A DNA stretch of 64,000 bases from CAZFOB01 sp964520325 (GTDB lineage: Bacteria > Actinomycetota > JAICYB01). Position 1 is the first letter of the stretch. The number at the start of each line of letters is the position of its first letter. Both the position numbers and the translations under genes were made by a program. Below, piece by piece: positions 43,426 to 52,690 of the stretch. A model generated the notes under the pieces. That model had not been told where the DNA came from, did no database searches, and saw only the letters and a list, made by a program, of their open reading frames with translations. Location of the stretch: contig CAZFOB010000018.1 in the NCBI GenBank assembly GCA_964520325.1, forward strand, positions 1 to 64,000. Reading direction: 5' to 3'.

Positions 43426-44792
43426 GTCGCAAGCTTTTGCGGGTGGGTCTGGTCATCGCCTTATGGGCGCCCATATTCGTTGGGGCCGCCGGTGTCGCCC
43501 GGAGCCTCGGAGCCGAGGACTTCTCCGGCTTCGACATGGGTGCGAAGTCGACGGCCGTCCAGTTCGTCTTCAACTCGCCGAGCCTCGGTGTGCCCGCGAA
43601 ACCGACCGGCGAGCTCAACTTCGCCTTCAGCGAAGCCACGCTCCAGTCCGGCCCGGCCGCGTACGGACTCGGGAGCATCGTGTGGCCCGGGCAGGTCGTT
43701 GCTGCCCTGCCGCCGTTCCTCCAGAAGACGATCGAGACGGAGGCCGGACAGGAGTTCTTCCCGGCCGACGTACCGCCCTACCCGATCCGGGCCGAGTCGT
43801 TCCATCCGCAAGGGCCGGCGACGTCTTCGCTCGACGCCGGTTCGATGCACATGCGGTCGTCCGCCAAAGAGAAGAGCGCCGAGGGCATCTCGTACCTCAA
43901 CACATTCACGCTGCCGTTCGTCGGGAGCATGGGCAATATGTCGTCGTCCTCGCAGGACGGCTTCGATCCCGACGGTGCCGTCGCGATGACCGAGGCGTCG
44001 GCGTCCGACATCTCGCTGTTGTCGGGCCTGATCAAGATCGACTCGGTGGTCACGCGCGCGACTGCGCGTAGTAACGGCGAGAAGGCAAGCGTGGCCGGTA
44101 CGACAACAGTCACGGGGGCCGAGGTGTCGGGGATGAAGGTCGTCATCGACAACACCGGCGTGCACGTCGCCGACCAGTCGATGAGCTCTGCGTCGCAGCA
44201 GCAAGCGCTGAACCAGGTACTCAAGCAGGCCGGCGTCACGATCGAGCTCGCGCCGCCCGTCGACACCAAGTCCGGGCCGAAAGCGTCCCGTGCGCTCAAT
44301 GGGCTGCTGGTACGCATCGAGGTCGACACGCTCGAGCCGCTCATCGCTGCTCTTCCGGCAGAGCTGCAGAGTGAGATCCGCGGACAGTTCACGCTCGACC
44401 AAGCCGTCGCGATCCAGATCGCCCCGGCTGTAGTGAGTGCCGGGGCGGCTCGCGCGATCGCATTCGAGCCGCCGATCGATGTGCCGCCGGTCATCGACGG
44501 ATCCGGCGGGTCGGGCGGTTCGGACGCCGGGTCGCTTGGAGCCGAGACGCCCGTAGGCGACGCCGGCGGCGATGTCGGGTCGTCCGGTGACGGTGTTGCT
44601 GTCGGCGCCGAGGGTTCAGGGACTCCGGTCGCGTTCGCACCGCTACGGACGAGCTTCTCAGGCGTGCCGCTGTGGCTCTTCTTCGGGCTGACGCTTCTGG
44701 CGTTCGCCTCGTCGCGTCCCTTGACGATGGTTGCCGATCGGATCCTGGCCGCGGGCGCAGGTTCGGCGCGTTGTCCGTATGAGAGAAGCTGA
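43422..44792 (+). CDS. Unknown envelope protein of the Liv operon
   Basis: 456 residues. An N-terminal signal/anchor (VGLVIALWAPIFVGAAGVA) is followed by about 370 residues without recognised domain, rich in Ser, Ala and Thr with beta-prone segments. A Gly/Asp/Ser-rich stretch (about 365-410) then leads to a C-terminal membrane helix (GVPLWLFFGLTLLAFA). Topology suggests a protein exposed outside the membrane and held by its C-terminus. The start overlaps the LivF-like gene, so it probably works with that transporter. Function unknown. Confidence 0.6.
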   Translation: MSRKLLRVGLVIALWAPIFVGAAGVARSLGAEDFSGFDMGAKSTAVQFVFNSPSLGVPAKPTGELNFAFSEATLQSGPAAYGLGSIVWPGQVVAALPPFLQKTIETEAGQEFFPADVPPYPIRAESFHPQGPATSSLDAGSMHMRSSAKEKSAEGISYLNTFTLPFVGSMGNMSSSSQDGFDPDGAVAMTEASASDISLLSGLIKIDSVVTRATARSNGEKASVAGTTTVTGAEVSGMKVVIDNTGVHVADQSMSSASQQQALNQVLKQAGVTIELAPPVDTKSGPKASRALNGLLVRIEVDTLEPLIAALPAELQSEIRGQFTLDQAVAIQIAPAVVSAGAARAIAFEPPIDVPPVIDGSGGSGGSDAGSLGAETPVGDAGGDVGSSGDGVAVGAEGSGTPVAFAPLRTSFSGVPLWLFFGLTLLAFASSRPLTMVADRILAAGAGSARCPYERS

Positions 44793-44796
44793 TCCG

Positions 44797-45399
44797 ATGG
44801 CCCGTCCAAGCAAGGACAGAGTGGTGACGAAGCTCGACCAGGCCGACTCTGACGGCCGGCTCGATACCGCCGGCCGGCTCGACCGCCTCAGCGAGGCCGT
44901 CTCGAAGATGCGCGGTGGACGACGCATCGACACCGATCGCGCGCAGCTCATCGCCGGCGGGACGCTGGCCGTGACCGGTCTGATCGCGATCCTCATCGGC
45001 TGGTACGGAGCCGCGAACACCGGCTTGGCCTTCGAGCAGACGCCGTACCTCATCTCCGGCGGACTGCTCGGCGTCGCGTTGTGCTTTCTCGGTGGTTTCG
45101 TCTACTTCGCGTACTGGGTGACGCGGCTCGTCCGCGAAGCACGCACGCATTCCGAGCGCGCCGCCGACTTGCTCGACCAGATCGCGGTAACGCTGAGCAG
45201 CAACGGACACGCCCGGAGCGCCGGACGTCCGCGCGCGATCGCCGGCGGAGCCGCCGCATCCTTCGTCGCGACCAAGGGAGGAACGTTCTTTCACCGCGGC
45301 GACTGCGCAGCAGTCGCCGGGCGAAAGAACCTCCGCAAGGTGACGTCCGATGCGGCAGGGCTATCGCCCTGCCGCATCTGCAACCCCCTCGAACCGTAG
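44797..45399 (+). CDS. Two-helix membrane protein with C-terminal Cys motif
   Basis: 200 residues from the ATG at 44797; another ATG at 44779 overlaps the previous gene. A charged N-terminal region (DQADSDGRLDTAGRLDRLSE) is followed by two membrane helices (LIAGGTLAVTGLIAILIGWY and LISGGLLGVALCFLGGFVYF). The C-terminus carries FFHRGDCAAVAGRKNLRKV and LSPCRICNP, a His-Cys...CxxC pattern like small metal-binding Ada-type modules. Last gene of the Liv operon. Function unknown. Confidence 0.55.
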   Translation: MARPSKDRVVTKLDQADSDGRLDTAGRLDRLSEAVSKMRGGRRIDTDRAQLIAGGTLAVTGLIAILIGWYGAANTGLAFEQTPYLISGGLLGVALCFLGGFVYFAYWVTRLVREARTHSERAADLLDQIAVTLSSNGHARSAGRPRAIAGGAAASFVATKGGTFFHRGDCAAVAGRKNLRKVTSDAAGLSPCRICNPLEP

Positions 45400-45517
45400 C
45401 CTTCTGCGGAGTCGGCTTCCCATGCTCTGATGCGCGCCCTTCCCCTTTCTTGGGGAGGGTCTATGAACGCGGCGATCGCCCGCATCGCCCGCATCACAGC
45501 TAAGCCGAAGAGCCGAC

Positions 45518-46588
45518 CTAGAAGCTGATCACCGAGCGGATAACTTCGCCTCGCTCCATGGCTTCGAACGCCGTCGGGACGTCCTCGAGCGCGATGTGCT
45601 TGGAGATCAGGCCCTCGAGGTCGAGTTCGCCTTTCTGCCAGTACTGCAGGAAGCGCAGATAGTCCTTCTCGACATTCGACGATCCGTAGACGCAGCCGAG
45701 GATCTTCGGCTCCTTCAAGAGGAACTCGAGTGGCGAGAACTGAACCTGGTCCTCGGCGCGTCCGACACCGACAACAACCGTCGTGCCACCCTTGCGTGTC
45801 GCGTCGAACGCTGCGCGGATGGTCGAAGACAGACCGATGACCTCGAACGCGTAGTCGAACCCTTCACCGCCGGTGAGCTCGGCCTTCAGCGCATCCAAAC
45901 CTTCTGGCGTGCACGCATGTGTCGCGCCGAAGCGCTTGCCGTCCTCAGCCTTGTTCTCGAAGCGGTCCATCGCGACGACTGCCGACGCACCGGCGATCTT
46001 CGCGCCTTGAAGCACGTTCATCCCGACGCCGCCGCAACCGATGACCAACACCGTCGACCCCTTCTCGACCTTCGCGGTGTTGAGCACAGCACCGACACCG
46101 GTGGTCACACCACATCCCACGAGCGAGGCGACATCCATCGGGATGTCCGAGGGGATCTTGATCGCGGCCGAGGTGTGAACGACGGCCTCTTCGCAGAACG
46201 TACCGGTGCCGGCCATGGGGAACGCCATGCCGCCGTCGAGTCCGGCCGGGACGATGCCGACCGCGTAGCCGTTGCCGCACAGCCAGGTCTCGCCGCGCTT
46301 GCAGAACGTGCACTCGCCGCAGAACGGAACCCAGTTGAAGATGACGTGGTCGCCGACGGCCTTGTCGGTGACGCCTTCGCCCACTGCGGTGATCTCGCCG
46401 GCACCCTCGTGACCGAGCAACGCCGGGAACATCCACGGGATCGTCCCGTTCTGTACCGACAGGTCCGAATGGCAGACGCCGGCGGCGACCGTCTTCACCT
46501 TCACTTGATTGGGACCGGGCTCACCGATGGTGACATCGACGATCTCGATGGGTGCGTTGAGCTCTCGGACGATCACTGCTTTCGGCAT
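45518..46588 (-). CDS. Zinc-dependent alcohol dehydrogenase (class III-like, MDR)
   Basis: 356 residues from the ATG at 46588, preceded by a GGAGG site. GVCHSDLSV near residue 40 holds the catalytic zinc Cys, GHEGAGEI near 63 the His, and CGECTFCKRGETWLC near 94 the structural zinc. VIGCGGVGMN near 180 is the NAD-binding loop. Length and motifs fit NAD-linked long-chain or formaldehyde-type alcohol dehydrogenases common in actinobacteria. Oxidises an alcohol; exact substrate not readable. Confidence 0.85.
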   Translation of the reverse strand: MPKAVIVRELNAPIEIVDVTIGEPGPNQVKVKTVAAGVCHSDLSVQNGTIPWMFPALLGHEGAGEITAVGEGVTDKAVGDHVIFNWVPFCGECTFCKRGETWLCGNGYAVGIVPAGLDGGMAFPMAGTGTFCEEAVVHTSAAIKIPSDIPMDVASLVGCGVTTGVGAVLNTAKVEKGSTVLVIGCGGVGMNVLQGAKIAGASAVVAMDRFENKAEDGKRFGATHACTPEGLDALKAELTGGEGFDYAFEVIGLSSTIRAAFDATRKGGTTVVVGVGRAEDQVQFSPLEFLLKEPKILGCVYGSSNVEKDYLRFLQYWQKGELDLEGLISKHIALEDVPTAFEAMERGEVIRSVISF

Positions 46589-46645
46589 CTCTAGTCCTCC
46601 CTGGGTCGAGTGAGGCCCGGGTTCGGGCCTCCTCAAACAGGGAGC

Positions 46646-47524
46646 TTAAACGGCTTCGAGCAGTCCTTGCAGCTCGTCTCGCTCGGCGAGGCGATCGAGG
46701 GCGAGCTTCTCGAGCCGCCGGACGCGGTCCCGGGTCGAACCGAGCTCGTCGGCGACCTCTTGAAGCGTGCGAGGCGGATCGCCCTGCATCCCGAAGCGCA
46801 GGACGATGACCTCGCGCTCCTCGACGGGGAGCTCGCCTACTGCGCGACGCAGGCTGTTGCGCTGCTCGGCCTCGTACACCTCGGCCGAGGTCTCGTCGGA
46901 GATCCCGGCGACGAGGTCTCCGAGCGAGGTGTCGCCTTCGTCGCCGATGGGGGCGTCCAGCGAGGTGACGGCGCGGGCCGCTTCGCGGACCTGCTTGAGC
47001 TCGCGGATGGTGACCTTAGCGCCTTCGGCGACTTCCTCGTCGGTCGGTTCGCGACCGAGCGTGATCGCAAGCTGACGCTCGGCGGTCTCGATCTTGCGCT
47101 CGCGGTCGAGGAGGTGCGCCGGGAGGCGGATGGTGCGCGAGTGGTTGTGGATCGCGCGTCCGATGGCCTGCCGGATCCACCAGGTGCCGTACGTCGAGAA
47201 CTTGAATCCCCGACGCCAATCGAACTTCTCCACGCCGCGGATCAGGCCGAGCATGCCTTCCTGGATCAGGTCGAGGAAGGACAGGCCGCGTCCCTGGTAG
47301 CGCTTGGCGATGGAGACCACGAGGCGCAGGTTCGACCGGATCATCTGGTCGCGCGCTTGGAGGTCGCCCTTCTCGATGCGCTTGGCGAGTTTGATCTCTT
47401 CGTCGGCGGTGAGCAGGGGATAGCGGCCGATCTCGTTCAAGAACAGGCGAACGAGGTCGGTGTATTCGCCGTCTCCCGCGCTCTCGCTGCGGGGACGCTT
47501 CTCGAGGTTGGTGAACTGTTCCAT
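46646..47524 (-). CDS. Group 2 (SigA/SigB-like) sigma-70 factor
   Basis: 292 residues, an AGGAG site before the ATG. Region 1.2 (DLVRLFLNEIGRYPLLTADE), region 2 (SFLDLIQEGMLGLIRGVEKF then RGFKFSTYGTWWIRQAI), region 3 (TLGREPTDEEVAEGA) and region 4 (TLQEVADELGSTRDRVRRLE) are complete; the long acidic region 1.1 of housekeeping RpoD is absent. It therefore looks like an alternative primary-type sigma factor (stationary phase or stress). Divergent from the osmoprotectant transporter operon, 142 bases apart, which suggests a stress regulon link. Confidence 0.88.
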   Translation of the reverse strand: MEQFTNLEKRPRSESAGDGEYTDLVRLFLNEIGRYPLLTADEEIKLAKRIEKGDLQARDQMIRSNLRLVVSIAKRYQGRGLSFLDLIQEGMLGLIRGVEKFDWRRGFKFSTYGTWWIRQAIGRAIHNHSRTIRLPAHLLDRERKIETAERQLAITLGREPTDEEVAEGAKVTIRELKQVREAARAVTSLDAPIGDEGDTSLGDLVAGISDETSAEVYEAEQRNSLRRAVGELPVEEREVIVLRFGMQGDPPRTLQEVADELGSTRDRVRRLEKLALDRLAERDELQGLLEAV

Positions 47525-47654
47525 AGGTATCTCCTGGGTGTGCTGTAGCCCTGTTCACGACTCCGCAAACCGGCTGGCTCTTGGTTAACGCACGAGTGCT
47601 TGAGAAAGTTCCCCTATCTGCCCGGAGGCCCGGGGCTGTGACCTGCACGTTCGC

Positions 47655-47669
47655 TAGTCTTCGAGCGTG
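47655..47669 (+). promoter_or_regulatory. Leaderless promoter (TAGTCT) for the osmoprotectant operon
   Basis: TAGTCT at 47655-47660 is six bases before the GTG at 47667. Confidence 0.42.
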
Positions 47670-48605
47670 GACCCCCAGATTCGCCTGTCCAGGGTCACCA
47701 AGACCTTCGCGGGATCAACCGTCCCGGCCGTCGCGGAGCTCTCGCTCGACATCCAGGCGGGAGAAACCGTCTGCCTCGTGGGCCCGTCGGGGTGCGGGAA
47801 GACCACCACTCTCAAGATGATCAACCGCCTGGTCGAGCCAAGCTCGGGGCACGTCGAGGTCGGCGGACGCGACGTCCGCACGGTCGCCGCCCATGAGCTG
47901 CGCCGCGGCATCGGCTACGTGATCCAACAGGTCGGTCTGTTCGCTCACCGCACGGTCGGCCAGAACATCGCGACGGTGCCGGAGCTGCTGGGGTGGGAGA
48001 AGGCCCGCATCGCCACGCGCACCACCGAGCTCATGGACCTCGTCGGCCTCGACGCGTCCCTCGGTTCCCGTTACCCCGCAGAGCTCTCCGGGGGCCAGCA
48101 GCAACGTGTCGGGGTTGCGCGGGCCCTGGCTGCCGACCCGCCGGTTCTCTTGATGGACGAACCGTTCGGCGCCGTCGATCCGATCGTGCGCACCCGATTG
48201 CAGGACGAGTTGCTGCTGCTCCAGCAACGGCTTCACAAGACGGTCGTCTTCGTCACCCACGACATCGACGAAGCCGTCAAGCTCGGCGACCGGGTCGTCG
48301 TGATGAACGTCGGCGGCGTCCTCGAGCAGACCGCGGCGCCCACAGAGCTGCTGGGGGATCCCGCCAACGCGTTCGTCGCGTCGTTCGTCGGTGAACAGCG
48401 CGGGATCAGAAGGCTCGCGCTCATCCGGGTGAACGAGATCGCGCTCGAGCCCGGAGCGGCGCCGGACGGCGCACCGACCGTCCCGTCCAACGCCACGCTC
48501 CTCGACGCCCTGCAAGCGATCCTTCGCGCGGGAGCCGAGGCGGCAACCGTCGACGGAACCGACGGTCTTCTCACCCTCGACCGCATCGCGAAGGAAGTGC
48601 CGTGA
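47667..48605 (+). CDS. Osmoprotectant (OpuC/ProV-type) ABC transporter ATPase
   Basis: 312 residues from a GTG. Walker A GPSGCGKTTT near residue 39, IGYVIQQVGLFAHRTVGQNI (the OpuCA-type Q-loop), signature LSGGQQQRVGVARALA near 140, Walker B VLLMDEPFGAVDP near 160. The C-terminus after about 240 is short and lacks a full tandem CBS pair, the ionic-strength sensor of many OpuA/OpuC ATPases. Energises uptake of glycine betaine, choline or similar. Confidence 0.87.
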   Translation: MDPQIRLSRVTKTFAGSTVPAVAELSLDIQAGETVCLVGPSGCGKTTTLKMINRLVEPSSGHVEVGGRDVRTVAAHELRRGIGYVIQQVGLFAHRTVGQNIATVPELLGWEKARIATRTTELMDLVGLDASLGSRYPAELSGGQQQRVGVARALAADPPVLLMDEPFGAVDPIVRTRLQDELLLLQQRLHKTVVFVTHDIDEAVKLGDRVVVMNVGGVLEQTAAPTELLGDPANAFVASFVGEQRGIRRLALIRVNEIALEPGAAPDGAPTVPSNATLLDALQAILRAGAEAATVDGTDGLLTLDRIAKEVP

Positions 48606-48612
48606 TGGTGTC

Positions 48613-49269
48613 GTGACGGAGGAGCCGCTCGTCCGCTGGGACTGGGTGAGCTCGCACCTCGATGAGGTCTGGGTGCGAACGCTCGAGCACGTCCAGCTCA
48701 CCGCCATCGCCGTCGGCGTCGGATTCGTCATCGCATTGGCTCTCGCGCTCGTCGCCCTCAACTACAGGCGCACGTACACCTCGATCACGTGGTTCACCGG
48801 GGTCCTCTACACGATCCCGAGCATCGCTTTCTTCGCTTTGCTCGTGCCGTTCTTCGGACTTTCGGTGCTCACGGCCGAAGTGGGATTGGTGTCGTACACC
48901 TTGCTGGTCCTCGTGCGGAACATCGTGGCTGGGGTGGACGGCGTGCCGGCCTCGGTGCGGGAAGCCGCCACGGCGATGGGCTTCGGACGGCTGCGCCGTT
49001 TCGCCCAGATCGAGTTCCCGCTCGCGCTGCCCGTCATCATGGCCGGTGTTCGCATCGCCACGGTGACCACGATCGGATTGGTCACGATCACCGCGCTCAT
49101 CGGGCTCGGCGGATACGGCGCATTGATCAACGACGGGCTGCGAAGGTTCTTCTGGACGCCGCTCGTTCTCGGAGCCTCGCTATCGGTGCTTCTCGCGGTG
49201 GTCTTCGATCTGCTGCTCGTGGGAACCGAACGTCTCCTGACTCCCTGGGCCAAACGGAGAGCAGTCTGA
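48613..49269 (+). CDS. Osmoprotectant ABC transporter permease 1 (OpuCB-like)
   Basis: 218 residues with about six membrane helices (HVQLTAIAVGVGFVIALALA, LYTIPSIAFFALLVPFFGLS). The BPD permease loop GVPASVREAATAMGFGRLRR is near residue 117. GTG start eight bases after the ATPase gene. The stop overlaps the next start by one base. Confidence 0.87.
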   Translation: MTEEPLVRWDWVSSHLDEVWVRTLEHVQLTAIAVGVGFVIALALALVALNYRRTYTSITWFTGVLYTIPSIAFFALLVPFFGLSVLTAEVGLVSYTLLVLVRNIVAGVDGVPASVREAATAMGFGRLRRFAQIEFPLALPVIMAGVRIATVTTIGLVTITALIGLGGYGALINDGLRRFFWTPLVLGASLSVLLAVVFDLLLVGTERLLTPWAKRRAV

Positions 49270-49988
49270 TGGACTTCATGGCCGACGTCGTGGCTTGGTT
49301 CGGCGAGTCCGAGCACTGGCAGGGCAGTGCGGGCATCCCGAACCGGATGCTCGAGCATGCACAGCTTTCGGTTCTTGCGATCGTGTGTGCCGCGAGCCTC
49401 GCGCTCCCCGCCGGTGCGCTGCTCGGCCACGTCCGGCGTGGCGGTCTGTTCGCGATGAACGTGGTCAACATCGGTCGCGCCATCCCGTCGTTCGCGATCG
49501 TTGCGATCGCGCTGCCGATCTCACTCTCGCTCGGCTTGGGCTTGGGATTCTGGCCGACGTGGCTCGCGGTGTTCTTCCTCGCGATGCCTCCGCTCTTCAC
49601 GAATACCTACACGGCGATCACGAGCATCGACGCCGAAACGACCTCCGCCGCGCGCGGTATGGGTCTGCGCGAGCTGGACGTGCTGATCGGCGTCGAGCTC
49701 CCACTGGCTGCTCCGTTGGTGCTTGCTGCGTTGCGCGTGGCGTCCGTGCAGGTGGTCGCGACCGTCCCCCTCGGCGCGCTGGTGGGCTGGGGCGGCCTCG
49801 GCCGCTTCATCATCGACGGACTGGCGGTTCGCGATTTCCCGCAGGTCTTCGCCGGAGCCGTGCTGGTTGCAGTCCTGGCCGTTATGACCGAGCTCGTCTT
49901 CGCGCTGATCGAGCGAGTGTTCCTTCCGCCCGGCGTGCGCAGGCTCGCGCGCGGCGGGGCGTCGACGTTCGCAGCGCGTCCGATCTGA
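49269..49988 (+). CDS. Osmoprotectant ABC transporter permease 2 (OpuCD-like)
   Basis: 239 residues from the ATG at 49269. About six helices (LSVLAIVCAASLALPAGALL, FLAMPPLFTNTYTAI) and a permease loop IDAETTSAARGMGLRELD near 118. The paralogous first permease and this one form the membrane channel. Confidence 0.86.
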   Translation: MDFMADVVAWFGESEHWQGSAGIPNRMLEHAQLSVLAIVCAASLALPAGALLGHVRRGGLFAMNVVNIGRAIPSFAIVAIALPISLSLGLGLGFWPTWLAVFFLAMPPLFTNTYTAITSIDAETTSAARGMGLRELDVLIGVELPLAAPLVLAALRVASVQVVATVPLGALVGWGGLGRFIIDGLAVRDFPQVFAGAVLVAVLAVMTELVFALIERVFLPPGVRRLARGGASTFAARPI

Positions 49989-50055
49989 ACTATCCATCTG
50001 AGGTCGGCGATGTGCGATAGGTTCGCCCACGGACCCAGAGACAACAGGAGGCACA

Positions 50056-50988
50056 GTGCGCCGGATACTCGGCATCGCGATGCTCGCTCTGCTCGTGTTC
50101 ACGTCGGCATGTGCGCAGAGTGACGACACCGATACAGCCGGCGACGTGACGCAGAAGGACGGCCCAACCATCACGGTTGGCTCCGCAGATTTCACCGAGT
50201 CGATCATCCTGGCCGAGATCTACGCCCAGGGACTCGCGGCCAAGGGCTACAAGACCGACACGAAGCTGCGCATCGGGTCCCGCGAGACCTATTTCCCCGC
50301 GCTCCTGAAGGGTGAGATCGACCTCATCCCCGATTACACGGGGTCACTGCTGAGCTATCTCACCAAGCAGAAGAAAACAGCCGACCCCGACCCCGGGAAG
50401 ACGTACGAAGCGGTCACGGCGGAGCTCGACGGCGAGGACGTGAGCTTGCTCGAGTACGCGGACGCACAGGACAAGGACGGCATCGTCACGAACAAGCAGA
50501 CGGCAGAGAAGTACGACCTCGTGAAGATCAGCGATCTCGAGCCGGTTGCGAAGGATCTCGTCATGGGCGGCCCACCCGAATGTCCGCAGCGGGCGGCCTG
50601 CATCCTCGGACTCAAGGAGACGTACGGGATCGAATTCAAGGAGTTCAAGCCGTTGGACGTCGCCGGGCCGCAGACCGTGCGAGCGCTGGCGGCCAACGAG
50701 ATCCAGGTAGCGAACCTGTTCACGACGCAATCCGCGATCCCCAAGAACGACTTCGTCCTGTTGGAGGACGACAAGGGACCGATCGCGGGGGCCGAGAACG
50801 TCGTGCCGGCGGTCAGCGACGAGGTCGCCGAGGCCTACGGCGCCGAGTTCGAGGAAGCCGCGAACGCGATCACGCAGGTGCTCACCACCGAGGGCCTCCT
50901 CGAGCTCAACGGCAGGGTCGACAACGACAAGGAAGACCCCGAGGACGTGGCTGCCGACTGGCTCGAGGACAACGACCTGGTCGCCTAG
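50056..50988 (+). CDS. Osmoprotectant-binding lipoprotein (OpuCC/OpuAC-like)
   Basis: 310 residues, AGGAGG ribosome site. Signal ends with lipobox FTSAC at Cys19. The mature protein has ITVGSADFTESIILAEIYAQ, ETYFPALLKGEIDLIPDYTG and a late NEIQVANLFTTQSAI block, as in betaine-binding proteins. Anchored outside the membrane; delivers the osmoprotectant to the two permeases. Completes a standard four-gene importer. Confidence 0.86.
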   Translation: MRRILGIAMLALLVFTSACAQSDDTDTAGDVTQKDGPTITVGSADFTESIILAEIYAQGLAAKGYKTDTKLRIGSRETYFPALLKGEIDLIPDYTGSLLSYLTKQKKTADPDPGKTYEAVTAELDGEDVSLLEYADAQDKDGIVTNKQTAEKYDLVKISDLEPVAKDLVMGGPPECPQRAACILGLKETYGIEFKEFKPLDVAGPQTVRALAANEIQVANLFTTQSAIPKNDFVLLEDDKGPIAGAENVVPAVSDEVAEAYGAEFEEAANAITQVLTTEGLLELNGRVDNDKEDPEDVAADWLEDNDLVA

Positions 50989-51105
50989 GGCAAGACGCTC
51001 TTCCGTGCGCCATTCGGTTTACACTATGGGTGACGCCCGCCGCGCGTAGGTGCCCCGTTTGCGGCGCGTCAGGCTCTTTCGGGGATCACGTCTAGGAGGT
51101 TTGGT

Positions 51106-51570
51106 TTGGCTCGACGTCGACGTACGCCCCGGCCGGGAGGCCGCCCTCGCGGGAGGCGCCGCCGTCCGAAGATGCGCAAGCCGCCTCCTCCCTCTGTGCC
51201 CAACACCCCGGGCGCCAAGCTCGAGGAGGAAGCCCGCAAGGAAGTCGCCCTCCTGATGAAGGCGCTTTTGTCCGAGGGTGGGATGGTCGAAGAGGAGCGT
51301 GTGCTCGCTCGGATCATCGAGCAGCATCCCGAGCACGCCGGTGCTTTCGTCGACGCCGACAGCCACTTCAGCTCGGGCAACCAGGACAGCCCATTCGTCC
51401 ACATCGGTCTGCACATGACGGTCGAAAAGGGTGTTGTATCGCGCGACCAGGAGCAGCTATCGCGAAGTTCCAGCGACAAGTCCTGGCACGACGCGGTGCA
51501 CGAACGCATGGCCACCCTCGCTCTCGAGATGTTCGGCTCTCGAGACCAGGTCTCCGAAGAAGCGTCCTAA
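51106..51570 (+). CDS. DUF1841-like protein
   Basis: 154 residues from the TTG at 51106; the TAGGAGG at 51093-51099 decides this start. The first 35 residues are a basic Arg/Pro-rich tail. After about residue 80, NQDSPFVHIGLHMTVEKGVV and SDKSWHDAVHERMATLALEM match the DUF1841 pattern (NPFLHMGLHLAI...HEAEHRM). Function unknown. A weak TACACT -10 box lies at 51020-51025. Confidence 0.6.
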   Translation: MARRRRTPRPGGRPRGRRRRPKMRKPPPPSVPNTPGAKLEEEARKEVALLMKALLSEGGMVEEERVLARIIEQHPEHAGAFVDADSHFSSGNQDSPFVHIGLHMTVEKGVVSRDQEQLSRSSSDKSWHDAVHERMATLALEMFGSRDQVSEEAS

Positions 51571-52313
51571 GCGCGCGCTGCTTCGATCCGCTTCGACATC
51601 GCTTCGTAGAACGGCCTGATGTCCGCGTCCACGGTGTACGTCTTGTCGGCGTATGCCGCCAACGCCGTTCTGATCAACGGGTGCCAGTCGACATCGAGAG
51701 CCGCGTGCGCCCACGTTGCCGACTGGAACTTGCCGACGACGACGTCGCGTGTCTCGTAGCTGTAGAGGATCCGGCAGAGGTTGAGGACGCCGTACGCGGG
51801 CGCATCTGCGAGATGCTCGGTGACGAACTCCAACTCGCCTTGTAGCCCTTCGTCGATCTCTTCCCACGTCGGTTCGGGAACGAGCTCCCGCGGATCCGGG
51901 CCTTTCACGACGATGATGCGCCCGGCGTGCCAGTGCGCGCGGTGCAGTCCCCACGACTCGTCGAGGAATCCCGGACGCAACTCGGTCTGCGGAAGATCTC
52001 GCGACCTCATCGCGTCGAGCGTCACGTACCAAACGTCCATGTCGTCGCCACCCTGCAGCGCAAGGAGTCGCTCGCGCATCGCGTTGATCGCGTCTCGATC
52101 GGTGTCGGTGAATGGATCGGAGACGATGACGTGGGCATCGAAATCGGAGATCGGCGATGGGGGGAAGCACACCGCGCCGTACTGAAACAGGCCGACGAAT
52201 CGAAGGCCGAGCGTTTGCTCGAGCTCGGCCACGAACGCGTTGGACAGTGCGCGGACATGTTCCGGGATCTTCCGTGCGGGGGCCACCCGGCCACCCCCGG
52301 GGTCTACGACCAC
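51567..52313 (-). CDS. ANT(3'')-like nucleotidyltransferase (DUF4111 C-terminal type)
   Basis: 248 residues from the GTG at 52313; another GTG at 52286 is possible. VGLFQYGAVCFPPSPISDFD near residue 45 keeps the SDxD metal motif, although the usual GSxxxG before it is weak (FQYGAVCFP). The C-terminal half has KGPDPRELVPEPTWEEIDEG and LNLCRILYSYETRDVVVGKF, the hallmark of spectinomycin/streptomycin adenylyltransferases (AadA). It may modify an aminoglycoside or another small molecule; in chromosomes of this kind resistance is not certain. Overlaps or abuts the DUF427 gene. Confidence 0.7.
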   Translation of the reverse strand: MVVDPGGGRVAPARKIPEHVRALSNAFVAELEQTLGLRFVGLFQYGAVCFPPSPISDFDAHVIVSDPFTDTDRDAINAMRERLLALQGGDDMDVWYVTLDAMRSRDLPQTELRPGFLDESWGLHRAHWHAGRIIVVKGPDPRELVPEPTWEEIDEGLQGELEFVTEHLADAPAYGVLNLCRILYSYETRDVVVGKFQSATWAHAALDVDWHPLIRTALAAYADKTYTVDADIRPFYEAMSKRIEAARA

Positions 52314-52684
52314 GGCGTCTTCTGAGCTGGAACCGCTTCGCCGTCCACGACGATGTCGACCTTTTCGTTGAAGAAGCACACGAGCCCGGCGATCTGCGCA
52401 GCCCCTTCGATGGGTTCTTCGTAGCACCACGCGATGTCGGGCACGGCGGCAAGAGACCAGTACGACGCGTTGCCCTTGAACGGACAGTTCGTGATGGTTT
52501 CCGCAGGCTCGAGCAGTTCCATCCGGACGTCGGCGCGCGGGATGTAGTACCGCGTGGGAAGCGAGCCCTCCTTCAGCAACACGGCGCTCGATGTATCGGC
52601 GAGCTCGACGCTGTCGCGGCTGACGTGCACGTGCGAATCGCTCTGAGCGATCTGTAAGCGGTGGGCTTCTTCAGCTGTTGTCAT
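52304..52684 (-). CDS. DUF427 protein
   Basis: 126 residues from the ATG at 52684. STRYYIPRADV-like segment (LPTRYYIPRADVRMELLEPA), then TITNCPFKGNASYWSLAAVP and DIAWCYEEPIEGAAQIAG are diagnostic of DUF427 (PF04248). Soluble, one beta-rich domain, no known reaction. Divergent from the next alcohol dehydrogenase with 20 bases between starts. Confidence 0.82.
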   Translation of the reverse strand: MTTAEEAHRLQIAQSDSHVHVSRDSVELADTSSAVLLKEGSLPTRYYIPRADVRMELLEPAETITNCPFKGNASYWSLAAVPDIAWCYEEPIEGAAQIAGLVCFFNEKVDIVVDGEAVPAQKTPWS

Positions 52685-52690
52685 GCGGCG

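Noticed and set aside
45440..45470. CCCC-TTTCTT-GGGG hairpin after the Liv operon
   Set aside because: Only four or five pairs and no T-tract, too weak to call a terminator.
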